Shown here: positions 8,601-15,819 of the stretch, one piece after another | Position numbering within the stretch: position 1 is the stretch's first letter | Layout of the letters: the number at the start of each line of letters is the position of its first letter | Origin: an uncultured Micrococcales bacterium | GTDB taxonomy: Bacteria > Actinomycetota > Actinomycetes > Actinomycetales > Microbacteriaceae | NCBI GenBank assembly: GCA_937919125.1 | Contig: CALFOB010000162.1 | Location: 1-19,067, forward strand | Length of the DNA stretch: 19,067 nt | Direction: 5' to 3' | Program-made: the position numbers and the translations under genes | The notes under the pieces: model-generated | The model's input: only the letters and a program-made list of their open reading frames with translations | The model's database searches: none | Told to the model about the DNA's origin: nothing

Positions 8601-9653
8601 CTTGCTAGCAAGAGCAACTAGAACAGCACCTACGGTTGCTGTTGAGCAGAACCAAGCAAATGAATCAGAGCTGACTCCGGTTCTATTTGCTAGCTCCCCG
8701 ATCATGAAAACCACAGCCGATGCTGTTAGCCCAGCTAGAGAGATAATCTTCCAACCGAAGTTTGCCTTGAATCTTGCCAACACAAATGAAACTACTGAAA
8801 CAACTAGTAGGTCTAATGACCAGAACCAGGCTGGAGCAGTTTCCCAGGTGAATGACTCGTTGAGGATGTCTCCAGATACCAGGATTGCAAACATCAACAT
8901 AGCTGAAGAGAAGGTAGCCATGAAGTTTGCCAACATCACTGAGAACTTTCTTCCCCAGAATGCTAGGAAACCAGTTACAACAGAAACTCCCAGAGTGATA
9001 AGAAGGAAGCCCTCTTCTTCGATTGAGTTGAGGTTAGTAGAAACAAAGATGCTTCCAGCAACCACAATGATTGCGCTAGCACCCATGATCAGCCATTGCT
9101 GAAGAGATAGTGTGCTCTTTGCTTTTCTTACCTTCGGCGCTACCTGTGCAACCGGAGCTGCAGTTCTAGCTGCGACTGCTGGAGTGGCTGTGTTTGTTGA
9201 AGCAACAAGTCTCTGGCGGACTGCCATCAACTTTTCTTCGATTAGTAAGTAGTCAGCACTGAGCTTTTGATAGTCAAGCAAATCTTTAGTCTTGAACTTA
9301 TATCCGCAAGGACAGGTGATGGTTGCTTTGCCAGTCAGATCTTCCGCATTGAAACTGTGTTGACAAACAGTTGTTGGAATATCCCCGCCAACATAGCTCG
9401 AAGTGGTGGGCTTTTGAGCGCTCACAGCACGAACCGGTTCAGCAACTACTTGAACCGGTATCTCATTCTTCTTTTTTCTGTTTCGCAAGATGAAAAACAC
9501 TATTAGCCCCACAACTACTAGTGGTAAGACTGAAGAAGATCCGCCTCCAAAAGCAAACATTGAGAAAAACAGTGGCAATAGGACAAATACCCCGAGTAAA
9601 GAGCTGCAGGTTATCCCAACAATTTTTCCTGCACTCATTGGTTGTTTCGACAT
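5643..9653 (-). CDS. Giant polytopic membrane protein, SCO7613-like, unknown function
   Basis: The 1336-residue product begins with two membrane segments (about 11-33 and 41-57) followed by a basic RNRKKK stretch. A soluble part (about 60-180) contains a Cys/His cluster, C97-x-H99 and C114-x-C116 (CPCGYKF), that could bind zinc, then a predicted short coiled coil (about 125-150) and an Ala/Pro/Thr linker. From about 185 to the C-terminus there is almost continuous hydrophobic sequence, probably more than 30 membrane helices. This layout resembles the actinobacterial 'SCO7613 C-terminal domain' membrane proteins, whose function is not known to me; the match is from memory of the architecture. 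A strong ribosome site, AAAGGGGG, ends 7 bases before the ATG. The gene is convergent with the upstream glucosidase and divergent from its paralogue. No enzymatic or transporter motif was recognised. Confidence 0.8.
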   Translation of the reverse strand: MSKQPMSAGKIVGITCSSLLGVFVLLPLFFSMFAFGGGSSSVLPLVVVGLIVFFILRNRKKKNEIPVQVVAEPVRAVSAQKPTTSSYVGGDIPTTVCQHSFNAEDLTGKATITCPCGYKFKTKDLLDYQKLSADYLLIEEKLMAVRQRLVASTNTATPAVAARTAAPVAQVAPKVRKAKSTLSLQQWLIMGASAIIVVAGSIFVSTNLNSIEEEGFLLITLGVSVVTGFLAFWGRKFSVMLANFMATFSSAMLMFAILVSGDILNESFTWETAPAWFWSLDLLVVSVVSFVLARFKANFGWKIISLAGLTASAVVFMIGELANRTGVSSDSFAWFCSTATVGAVLVALASKQVSAIKFKLDKGTPDLEYEKDLAKREDEALQKFTLFSAAAFVLLGVGYLVMSMVQFVVNVEPVSFTVFALVSVLALVTRSLWIDALGTEKKVSERISNSLHVYAYTTVALSLSNWVFWINPSNYWLGVFATATIMFGSVALGFYVKKIGEHPIAIQVAQFALAGAWLVWYSGAEKEVFEYLAAFGILLVAFGLSLVLQSWLGAGRRSLVLATVFHFLGLGFLFLSVTGGSGIIFSTLESRVAFPIYSIEYAFVTLGIILLAAAYSPLTALVNKKLGKAYDSASQMVIFILTTLITALLSFRFQWEGEITSLDEINLASALAGAALVTGLLAAATAGKNSELSKLVLRYSYAFQGILAFKLWITDSSNESLLVTGIALGVLAAVNYGISWIGKIKSSVWLAYGFSLAGLLIVEVAQRDELLFAAHLALVIVVALLLNFVLRIVDKRVSEKYTTYFSLISVFGLSVASIGINIDKWTRTADSTQIYLGLGTLVLVAVLSAGAAELKTVASERIAIALRVTGLAYLFLAFTTLAGFDMLEGLKQEVGLRRIALAALFAVIVFRQLRVSSSAKSKTTNGWFALGYLAPATLALIASDLLTDAIDLDKFNLELYTVPLAIAFALPTLFHKSAEQSFRRLVGMDIPLLFPVAASAIYSLSQNIDEEATVYRLVVSTAILALYSWFRFSKAPSILWAALEYTGLVGLGLSLAQLVEVLAPDLLDGPDLFGLGAAAAIVVGNKNLKKVIDFKSSLFSYGLPLFTLVLPSIIHTYTTLDISIQLTSPTQITRILIVLVISLLALILGVRNGNLGTAVAGGASLSLLILPITWASAGQSSDYETTVALRALGISLFLFLFLGGLRSINKLPDSSYLYLGIPSVVALGPSLYLTLSSIGNSSLTEVDWWRFGILMVATVTLLVVGALRSLGGLFFPGLVGVIVGVLPYAFQPIARESWFLWVVLLVIAAVMVWIAVRLEQLRKLGKSSASWIKSLK

Positions 9654-9660
9654 TCAATTT

Positions 9661-9668
9661 CCCCCTTT
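9661..9668 (-). promoter_or_regulatory. Strong ribosome binding site (AAAGGGGG) of the giant membrane protein
   Basis: Minus-strand AAAGGGGG ends 7 bases upstream of the ATG at 9653 and fixes that start. It contrasts with the leaderless layout of the divergent gene. A TAATCT (9689-9684) further upstream could be its -10 box, but no -35 was found. Confidence 0.7.
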
Positions 9669-9826
9669 GAGATGGTTATTTTCAGATTAGTAACTGTTTA
9701 TTCGAATTTATTTAGTCAGAAAATCTTTGTTATTTAATCGTAACTACCTCTTTTATAGCGGAATTAGTGATGAATAACGGGAACATACCAAGATTTACAG
9801 GAACTACCCGCCTATTCTTTTCAGCC

Positions 9827-9832
9827 TAAAAT
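9827..9832 (+). promoter_or_regulatory. Candidate -10 element (TAAAAT) of a leaderless GH13 promoter
   Basis: TAAAAT is followed by 7 bases (CAAGGCT) and the ATG at 9840. It matches TATAAT in 5 of 6 positions. TTTACA is present upstream (9794-9799), but the 27-base spacing is too long for a standard -35. Confidence 0.5.
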
Positions 9833-9839
9833 CAAGGCT

Positions 9840-11510
9840 ATGGAGTTATTCGGAGCTGTTACTCACCAAGCAAGCAAACAAGCTGACTGGTGGAGATCTG
9901 CTGTCATTTACCAGGTCTACCCAAGATCCTTTGCTGATGGCAATGGTGATGGCATGGGTGATCTAAAAGGAATAACTTCAAGACTTGAATCCCTTGCCTC
10001 TCTGGGTATTGATGCAATATGGCTGTCCCCTTTTATGCCATCTCCTCAAAAGGATGCTGGTTACGACGTATCTGATTACAGAGGTGTTGATCCACTATTT
10101 GGAACCCTTCATGATTTTGATGTGATGCTCAAGCGAGCTCATGAACTAGGACTAAAGATTCTGGTTGATCTTGTTCCTAACCATTCAAGTGATCAGCACG
10201 CTTGGTTCCAAGCAGCCCTGAACTCGCCTGTTGGTTCACCTGAACGAGAGTTCTATCACTTCAAAGATGGCAATGGAGATTTACCTCCTAACAACTGGGT
10301 CTCTATGTTTGGTGGTCCTGCTTGGACGCGAATCACAAACCCTGATGGAACTCCTGGTCAGTGGTACTGCCACCTTTTTGATTCATCTCAACCAGATCTC
10401 AATTGGGAAAACCCTAAGGTTCAAGAAGCTTTTGAAGATGTTCTTAGGTTCTGGTTAGACAGAGGGGTTGATGGTTTCAGAGTGGACCAGCCCCACGCAA
10501 TGGCTAAAGCCAAAGGACTACCTGATCATCCTTACGTTGATAGAGCAGGTGCTGGCTTTATTGAAGGTGAAGAGAATCCTCCAATGTGGTTCCAGGATTC
10601 TGTCCACACCATCTTTAGAAGATGGCGTGAAATCCTAGACAGTTATCCAGGTGAGCGAGTGATGTGTGGAGAGGCATATGTTCTTCCTCTGTCGTTTATG
10701 GCTCTATGGGTAAGACCAGATGAATTCCATCAAACTTTTAACTTCAGATATCTAGATTCACTCTGGACTGCTGAATCAATTTACAAAACAGTAAACGAAT
10801 CATTTGAAGCATTCGACAGCGTTGGAGCACCAAGCACTTGGGTGCTGTCTAATCACGATGTGATTAGACATGCTTCAAGACTTGGTGGTGACTATGGAAG
10901 ATCAACAGCATCGGATGGCATTGGTCCAAACAATCCTCAACCAGATAATGAACTAGGTCTCACTAAAGCAAGAGCAGCCACACTATTCACACTAGCTCTT
11001 CCTGGTTCTATGTATCTCTACCAAGGAGAGGAACTAGGTCTTCCTGAACACACAACTCTTGAAGACAGGTTCAGACAAGACCCAACCTTCTTTAGAACCA
11101 ACGGACAAAGAGTTGGAAGAGATGGTTGTCGTGTTCCACTTCCGTGGGAAGCAGGAGTAAACGCATCTAACGGATTCTCCTCAACAGGAAGTGCTTGGCT
11201 TCCTCAACCAGATATCTACAAGGATTACTCAAGAAATCTTCAAGAAGGCAAAGCCGGTTCAACTCTTGAGATGTATAAAGCCGCTTTAGTTCTAAGAAAA
11301 GAACTTGATCTCGGGCATGGTTCATTTGAATGGGTAACAGAGCTCTGCACTGAGAGTTCTCTTGACTTTAGAAACAATGGTGTTCTTGTAATTCATAATT
11401 TCGGCAGTGCTGCCATCTCAATGCCTGAAGGGCAAGTCTTGATCTCAAGTCTCGAGGATGTCAGCGACCTCGTCCGCCCTAACGAGACTCTGTGGCTCAA
11501 GGGACTTTAA
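9840..11510 (+). CDS. GH13 alpha-glucosidase, second paralogue with altered active-site flank
   Basis: This 556-residue cytosolic enzyme is a clear paralogue of the one at 3849. It has the same opening (AVIYQVYPRSF, DGNGDGMGDL), region I DLVPNHSSDQH at 110-120, the block DPTFFRTNGQRVGRDGCR and the same C-terminal layout. The triad is complete: Asp216, Glu278 (CGEAYV) and Asp340 (LSNHDVIRH). After the nucleophile it reads RVDQPHAM where the paralogue has RIDVAHGM, and the following loop is about 20 residues shorter. These positions line the sugar-binding subsites in GH13 enzymes, so a different substrate preference is likely (inference). A DUF3817 gene follows after 28 bases, probably on the same transcript. 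No clear LacI-type operator is seen upstream, unlike the first paralogue, so regulation may differ. Confidence 0.9.
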   Translation: MELFGAVTHQASKQADWWRSAVIYQVYPRSFADGNGDGMGDLKGITSRLESLASLGIDAIWLSPFMPSPQKDAGYDVSDYRGVDPLFGTLHDFDVMLKRAHELGLKILVDLVPNHSSDQHAWFQAALNSPVGSPEREFYHFKDGNGDLPPNNWVSMFGGPAWTRITNPDGTPGQWYCHLFDSSQPDLNWENPKVQEAFEDVLRFWLDRGVDGFRVDQPHAMAKAKGLPDHPYVDRAGAGFIEGEENPPMWFQDSVHTIFRRWREILDSYPGERVMCGEAYVLPLSFMALWVRPDEFHQTFNFRYLDSLWTAESIYKTVNESFEAFDSVGAPSTWVLSNHDVIRHASRLGGDYGRSTASDGIGPNNPQPDNELGLTKARAATLFTLALPGSMYLYQGEELGLPEHTTLEDRFRQDPTFFRTNGQRVGRDGCRVPLPWEAGVNASNGFSSTGSAWLPQPDIYKDYSRNLQEGKAGSTLEMYKAALVLRKELDLGHGSFEWVTELCTESSLDFRNNGVLVIHNFGSAAISMPEGQVLISSLEDVSDLVRPNETLWLKGL

Positions 11511-11538
11511 TAGATAGGTAGCTAAACAGGAAGTAACC

Positions 11539-12000
11539 ATGACACCTAAGAAACTGTTCAACACATTCGCTAAAGCAGAAGCCGTTACCTGGACACTGCT
11601 TATCTCTGCTCTTATTGCAAGGGCTTTGGGTCTAGATCCACTAACTGTGGCTATTGCCGGAAGCATCCACGGAGCAGTGTTCTTAGGGTACGGCGTAACA
11701 GCAGCTCTAACAGGTGTGAACCAGCGATGGGGCTTTGGTAAGACTGCCCTGGCTGTTGCCTTAGCAATAGTTCCTTTCGCAACTATTCCTTTTGAGCTAG
11801 CAGTGAAGAAGAACGGTTCTCTCGAAGGTGCATGGAGAACAACCACATCTGAAGACCCAAGAGATAAAGGCTTCATTGATCGACTATTCCGCTGGTTCAT
11901 AGCAAGACCGATTACTTTGGTGCTTGTGATTGTTGTTGGACTAACAGCCTTGTTTATTGTGCTGGTATCAGCAGGACCACCAACCGAATGGTTTGACTAA
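11539..12000 (+). CDS. DUF3817 integral membrane protein
   Basis: This is a 153-residue membrane protein. The segment from residue 6 (AKAEAVTWTLL) through GSIHGAVFLGYG matches the DUF3817 family pattern of an early Glu-x-x-Thr/Ser followed by a Gly-x-x-His-Gly stretch in the second helix. About three helices form that domain (roughly 10-30, 35-60 and 68-90). A charged cytosolic stretch (about 93-122, DPRDKGFIDR) and one further helix (about 125-147) complete the protein, so it is somewhat longer than a minimal DUF3817 domain. The function of the family is unknown. An AGGAAG ribosome site lies just before the ATG. It starts 28 bases after the glucosidase stop in the same direction and ends next to the convergent hrpA fragment, with a 4-base overlap of stop regions (11997-12000). 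Confidence 0.82.
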   Translation: MTPKKLFNTFAKAEAVTWTLLISALIARALGLDPLTVAIAGSIHGAVFLGYGVTAALTGVNQRWGFGKTALAVALAIVPFATIPFELAVKKNGSLEGAWRTTTSEDPRDKGFIDRLFRWFIARPITLVLVIVVGLTALFIVLVSAGPPTEWFD

Positions 12001-12683
12001 GAGTTAAGAATCTTCTTGATTCTCTCTAGCGATACAGGTTCTTTAGTTCCAAGGCTTTGAGCGAATAAGCTCACTCTGAATTCTTCTAGTGCCCATCTTG
12101 CATTCACAATACTTTCTGGCATTCCATCTTTAAGGGGAATTGCTCCTCCTGCATTTTCAAACAGAAGAATTGCTTGATTGAGTTCAATCTCTAGACGTCT
12201 GTCTCGTTCAACATCTTCTAATAGCTTGGCTGTTCTCATCTTGTTCGCTTGGAGATAGACAGGTAGACGATCGAATCTCTGAAGTGTTGTTGTGCTGATG
12301 AGTTTGTTTGTCATTAGCTGAGCAAGGTGCTTCTTTTGGTTGGCTAAGACAAACAACAACGAGATGTCTTGAATACTAGAGATAGCTTTACTTGCATCTC
12401 TTGAAAGAACTGCAATCTCAGAAACTAAGTTCATGCAATGTCTAGCTTGTTCAATAACTTGCGTTGAGACTTTAGAACCAACTTCTTGAACACTTAGATT
12501 CGCAATTGTTTGGTTATCTATTTCCTCATGAACTAGAGCAAGAATCACGTCATCAACGAAGGCTGCGATATTTCTATAGCCAACGGAAACGATAGCTAAC
12601 TTCTCATCTTTAGTTAGATCTTCAGTCACTTGAGCAACAGGAGCGTTAACCAGAGCTATTACTTCAGATACAAACTTTTTGCT
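11997..12683 (-). CDS. hrpA: C-terminal part of HrpA helicase, in a shifted reading frame
   Basis: This open frame continues the HrpA protein after a frame break. It runs from just after a stop (12686-12684) to the stop at 11997; its first usable start codon inside is a GTG at 12629 (210 residues from there). The end reads RWALEEFRVSLFAQSLGT followed by PVSLERI, the signature C-terminus of HrpA proteins. Earlier parts match the family as well (LVNAPVAQV, LTKDEKLAI, LPVYLQA). The match already begins upstream of the GTG, in codons that could only be read by shifting frame from the upstream gene, so this is not an independent gene. Shifting +1 (removing one base from the five-A run at 12676-12680) joins it to the upstream part as ...KLKQKFVSEVIALV.... 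No separate promoter or ribosome site was recognised. Confidence 0.85.
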   Translation of the reverse strand, partial: SKKFVSEVIALVNAPVAQVTEDLTKDEKLAIVSVGYRNIAAFVDDVILALVHEEIDNQTIANLSVQEVGSKVSTQVIEQARHCMNLVSEIAVLSRDASKAISSIQDISLLFVLANQKKHLAQLMTNKLISTTTLQRFDRLPVYLQANKMRTAKLLEDVERDRRLEIELNQAILLFENAGGAIPLKDGMPESIVNARWALEEFRVSLFAQSLGTKEPVSLERIKKILNS

Positions 12684-15636
12684 TCAACTTCAAGGCGTTA
12701 ACGTTTGTGGTTAGAACTTTCGCCATACCTGGCTTGTGTTTCACAAAAGCAGGATCAAACTTTTGTTTGAGTTCATCAAGGTCAAGGCTCACACCCTTAA
12801 CGTCTTTGTTTTCAGCGATGAGTTTGTACTTGATGCGAAGTGAGGCTGGAAGTTCTTCAAGTTTGAAATCAGCGCCTGTCATATGTGTGCCACTCAGTGT
12901 TCTCAGGGTCTTTGCCAAGGTATCAAGTAGAGGCTCAGTTGGATTCTCTGGAAGGGTAGCTAGAGCTTTGTTAGCCCAGTCTGCTGCTGGCACCACATAC
13001 TTCCTGAGGTTCTTTGGAAGGGTTCGAATGAGCTCTGCGATTAGGTCTTTTCTTAGCTTTGGAACTAGCCAGTCAAAAGCATCTCTAGATACTGTTGACA
13101 GGTCCTCAATAGGAATAACGACTGTTAGGCCATCTTCAATCTCACCTGGCTGGTACTTGTATTCAAGCTTGTAGGCGTTATCTCCGAAGGTCCAAGTACC
13201 TGGAATCTCAATTCGTTCTGTTGTTTCTTGAGGTAGTAAATCTTCTCTAGTCATTGTTAGCAGAGTTGGGTTATCTCTTTGAGCTTTCTTCCACCAACCT
13301 TCAAAACTTCTAGTTGAAACAACCTCTTGAGGAATTCTTGTTTGATAGAAGCGGAAGACATCTTCATCATCAGGTGCATAGAGAGGCTTCTTGGAATTCT
13401 CAGCAAGTTCTTCTAGACGCTTTAGTAACTCTTTGTTTTCTCTATCGAAGGCTTGCTTGGAGTCCCACTCACCTTGAACTAATGCATGTCTGATAAACAG
13501 TTCTCTGCAGAGTTTCACATCTAGTCTTGAGTACTGCATTCTTCTTGAGACAACAATAGGAACACCAAAGAGCATCACTCGCTCGTAGGCAACAACAGAT
13601 CCTTGAGATTTCTCCCAGTGCGGTTCGCTGAAGCTTCTCTTAACAAGATCTCCTGCCAGAGCTTCAGCCCATTCAGGATTGATGGCTGCATTCATACGAG
13701 CAAAGACTCTGCTTGTTTCAACTAGTTCAGCACTCATGACAGCAGCAGGTAGTTTCTTAGCCAAGGTAGAGCCAGGGAATATGACGAACTTCTTACCGTT
13801 AGAACCAAGATATTCATTACTGGTCTTTATTGGCTTGTCGCTCTTTTTTACTAAGTCGCCAGCTTTCTTATCGCTTAGTTGTTTCAAACCAATCTGCGAT
13901 AACAAACCAGAGAGCAAGCTCTTATGAATTCCATCAGGATCTGATTTGGCACTTCCTGGAATCAAACCAAGAGGTTTAGCAATAGAAGTGATCTGTCTAA
14001 CTAGGTCTTGCCACTCTCTAACTCTCAGATAGTTCAAGAACTCTGCTTTGCAGAGTCTTCTGAATGCAGAAGAAGAAAGCGACTTCTGTTTCTGCTCTAT
14101 GTAGTTCCAAAGATTCAAGAGAGTCAGGAAATCGCTTGTCACATCAGTGAATCGAGCATGGGCTTGATCGGCTTGAGGACGCTTGATTACAGGTCTCTCT
14201 CTAGGGTCTTGGATGGTAAGACCTGCAACAATGATCATCACTTCACGAACTAGGTCATGCTTCTTGGACTCAAGCAGCATGCGGCCAAAGCGCGGTTCTA
14301 TGGGCAATCTAGCCAAGTCTTTACCAACAGCAGTTAGCTCAACAACCTTGCTCTTTGGGTCTTTCAAACAACCTAGTTCCCCTAGAAGAGCAAGACCATC
14401 TTTGACTCCCCTCTGCTCTGGTGCTTGCAAGAAAGGGAATTTAGTTATCTCACCAAGATCTAGTTGAGCTGCTTGCAGAATTACAGATGCAAGGTTGGTT
14501 CTTAAAATTTCAGGATCCGTGAACTCTGATTTAGCTTCATACTCATCTTCTGAATACAACCGAATAACAACACCAGGGCTAGTTCTTCCAGCTCGACCTG
14601 CTCTCTGGTTAGCACTTGCCTTAGAGATAGCTTCAATAGGAAGGCGTTGAACTTTAGCCGCAGGTGAATATCTAGAAATACGAGCAGTTCCCGCATCAAT
14701 TACATATTTAATGTTTGGAATTGTTAGAGATGTTTCTGCAACGTTGGTTGCCAGAATGATTCTTCTTTGTAATCCGGCAAGCTTGCTAGTTTCAAAGACA
14801 CGGTGCTGCTCAGCAGATGACAACCTCCCATATAACGGGAGTACTTCTGTTCCTTTACCCAGAGCACCAGAAGTGATTCTTCCTTGAATAGCTTCTTGAG
14901 CATCTTTGATCTCAGATTCACCTGAGAGGAAAACAAGAACATCGCCTTTAGGTTCTGTTGAAAGTTCATCAAGGGCAGTCAAGATGCCATCAATGTAATC
15001 TCGGGCAGTGGTGCTGGCATCAGGATCCGGGTTATCTTCCTCATCTTGGTTGATTGGACGGTATCTGACTTCAATGGGAAATGTTCTTCCAGAGACTTCA
15101 ATGATGGGAGCATCATTGAAGTGCTTGCTAAATGACTCAGGGTCAATAGTTGCTGAGGTGATGATGACTTTGAGATCGGGTCTTTTAGGAAGAAGCTGTT
15201 TGATATAGCCAAGCAGGAAGTCGATGTTTAGGCTTCGTTCGTGAGCCTCATCAATGATGATGGTGTCGTACTGTTCTAGCTTTCTGTTTCTTTGCATGGC
15301 ATTTAGCAATATGCCGTCTGTCATTACCTTGACCTTGGTCTTAGGTCCTGCTTTGTCTGTGAAGCGAACCTGGTAGCCAACTAGATCACCTAGGTCTACC
15401 TTTAGTTCTTCAGCTATACGCTCGGCTACCGCTCTGGCAGCAATTCTTCTTGGCTGGGTGTGGGCAATGCTGTTTCTCCCCAATTCAAGACACATCTTAG
15501 GAATCTGGGTGGTCTTACCTGAACCTGTTGCTCCGGCTATAACAACCACCTGGTTGTCCTTAATGGCCTCCAGAATCTCGCTACGGCGAGCGCTAACCGG
15601 CAAATCTTGCGGGTAGGTAATCTTCTGGATGTTCAC
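12664..15636 (-). CDS. hrpA: DEAH-box ATP-dependent RNA helicase HrpA, N-terminal 990 residues (frame broken)
   Basis: HrpA is a DEAH/RHA-type 3'-to-5' RNA helicase; in Escherichia coli it acts on stalled ribosomes. Visible motifs: Walker A GATGSGKTT at 35-43, QPRRIAARAV (motif Ia region, 61-70), DEAH at 129-132, SAT at 161-163, and motif VI NQRAGRAGRTSPG. Helicase-associated (HA2) and OB-fold regions follow, then the start of the DUF3418 C-terminal domain. The frame ends early at TGA (12666-12664), while the family's C-terminus continues in another frame. The GTG at 15636 is chosen because TACCAT ends exactly 7 bases before it and because MNIQKITYPQDLPVS is where HrpA proteins begin. Even after repair the protein would be about 1210 residues, shorter than the roughly 1300 usual for HrpA. 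Confidence 0.9.
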   Translation of the reverse strand: MNIQKITYPQDLPVSARRSEILEAIKDNQVVVIAGATGSGKTTQIPKMCLELGRNSIAHTQPRRIAARAVAERIAEELKVDLGDLVGYQVRFTDKAGPKTKVKVMTDGILLNAMQRNRKLEQYDTIIIDEAHERSLNIDFLLGYIKQLLPKRPDLKVIITSATIDPESFSKHFNDAPIIEVSGRTFPIEVRYRPINQDEEDNPDPDASTTARDYIDGILTALDELSTEPKGDVLVFLSGESEIKDAQEAIQGRITSGALGKGTEVLPLYGRLSSAEQHRVFETSKLAGLQRRIILATNVAETSLTIPNIKYVIDAGTARISRYSPAAKVQRLPIEAISKASANQRAGRAGRTSPGVVIRLYSEDEYEAKSEFTDPEILRTNLASVILQAAQLDLGEITKFPFLQAPEQRGVKDGLALLGELGCLKDPKSKVVELTAVGKDLARLPIEPRFGRMLLESKKHDLVREVMIIVAGLTIQDPRERPVIKRPQADQAHARFTDVTSDFLTLLNLWNYIEQKQKSLSSSAFRRLCKAEFLNYLRVREWQDLVRQITSIAKPLGLIPGSAKSDPDGIHKSLLSGLLSQIGLKQLSDKKAGDLVKKSDKPIKTSNEYLGSNGKKFVIFPGSTLAKKLPAAVMSAELVETSRVFARMNAAINPEWAEALAGDLVKRSFSEPHWEKSQGSVVAYERVMLFGVPIVVSRRMQYSRLDVKLCRELFIRHALVQGEWDSKQAFDRENKELLKRLEELAENSKKPLYAPDDEDVFRFYQTRIPQEVVSTRSFEGWWKKAQRDNPTLLTMTREDLLPQETTERIEIPGTWTFGDNAYKLEYKYQPGEIEDGLTVVIPIEDLSTVSRDAFDWLVPKLRKDLIAELIRTLPKNLRKYVVPAADWANKALATLPENPTEPLLDTLAKTLRTLSGTHMTGADFKLEELPASLRIKYKLIAENKDVKGVSLDLDELKQKFDPAFVKHKPGMAKVLTTNVNALKLKQKVCI

Positions 15637-15643
15637 TAGACCA

Positions 15644-15649
15644 ATGGTA
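15644..15649 (-). promoter_or_regulatory. Candidate -10 element (TACCAT) of a leaderless hrpA promoter
   Basis: Minus-strand TACCAT is followed by 7 bases (TGGTCTA) and the GTG at 15636. There is no Shine-Dalgarno sequence in front of the GTG. The match to TATAAT is modest, so the support is mainly the shared spacing. Confidence 0.35.
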
Positions 15650-15809
15650 TTTGGCAGAAGGCTAGTGATTGAGGGTTAGCTGAGTCGGTTTTCCCTTGAA
15701 ATAAGGGGTTTATCTCTGTTTCGTTCTTATTACAACCCGATGTCAGCAGGGTTTTTGGGGTAATCTCAAAACAATAATAAAAAGATGTGCAATTCGCACT
15801 GATCAAAAT

Positions 15810-15814
15810 GGAGG
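15810..15814 (+). promoter_or_regulatory. Ribosome binding site GGAGG that sets a TTG start for livH
   Basis: GGAGG is followed by 5 bases and TTG at 15820. None of the other in-frame starts (GTG 15787, ATG 15808, ATG 15844) has a comparable site at a sensible distance. Confidence 0.6.
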
Positions 15815-15819
15815 TTGGC

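Noticed and set aside
9757..9772. GTTATTTAATCGTAAC-like imperfect dyad in the AT-rich region upstream of the second glucosidase, considered as a second LacI-type operator
   Set aside because: Only the outer four bases are symmetric and the core does not match TGTAANCGNTTACA; the approximate position could easily be chance in AT-rich DNA.
12664..12690. Programmed -1 ribosomal frameshift in hrpA
   Set aside because: The downstream frame is reached by +1 (or -2), not -1, and no stem-loop or ribosome-site stimulator was recognised.
15734..15757. AACCC...GGGTT followed by T's as a terminator or attenuator before livH
   Set aside because: The stem is only 5 bp with a 10-base loop, and no upstream plus-strand gene needs a terminator there.
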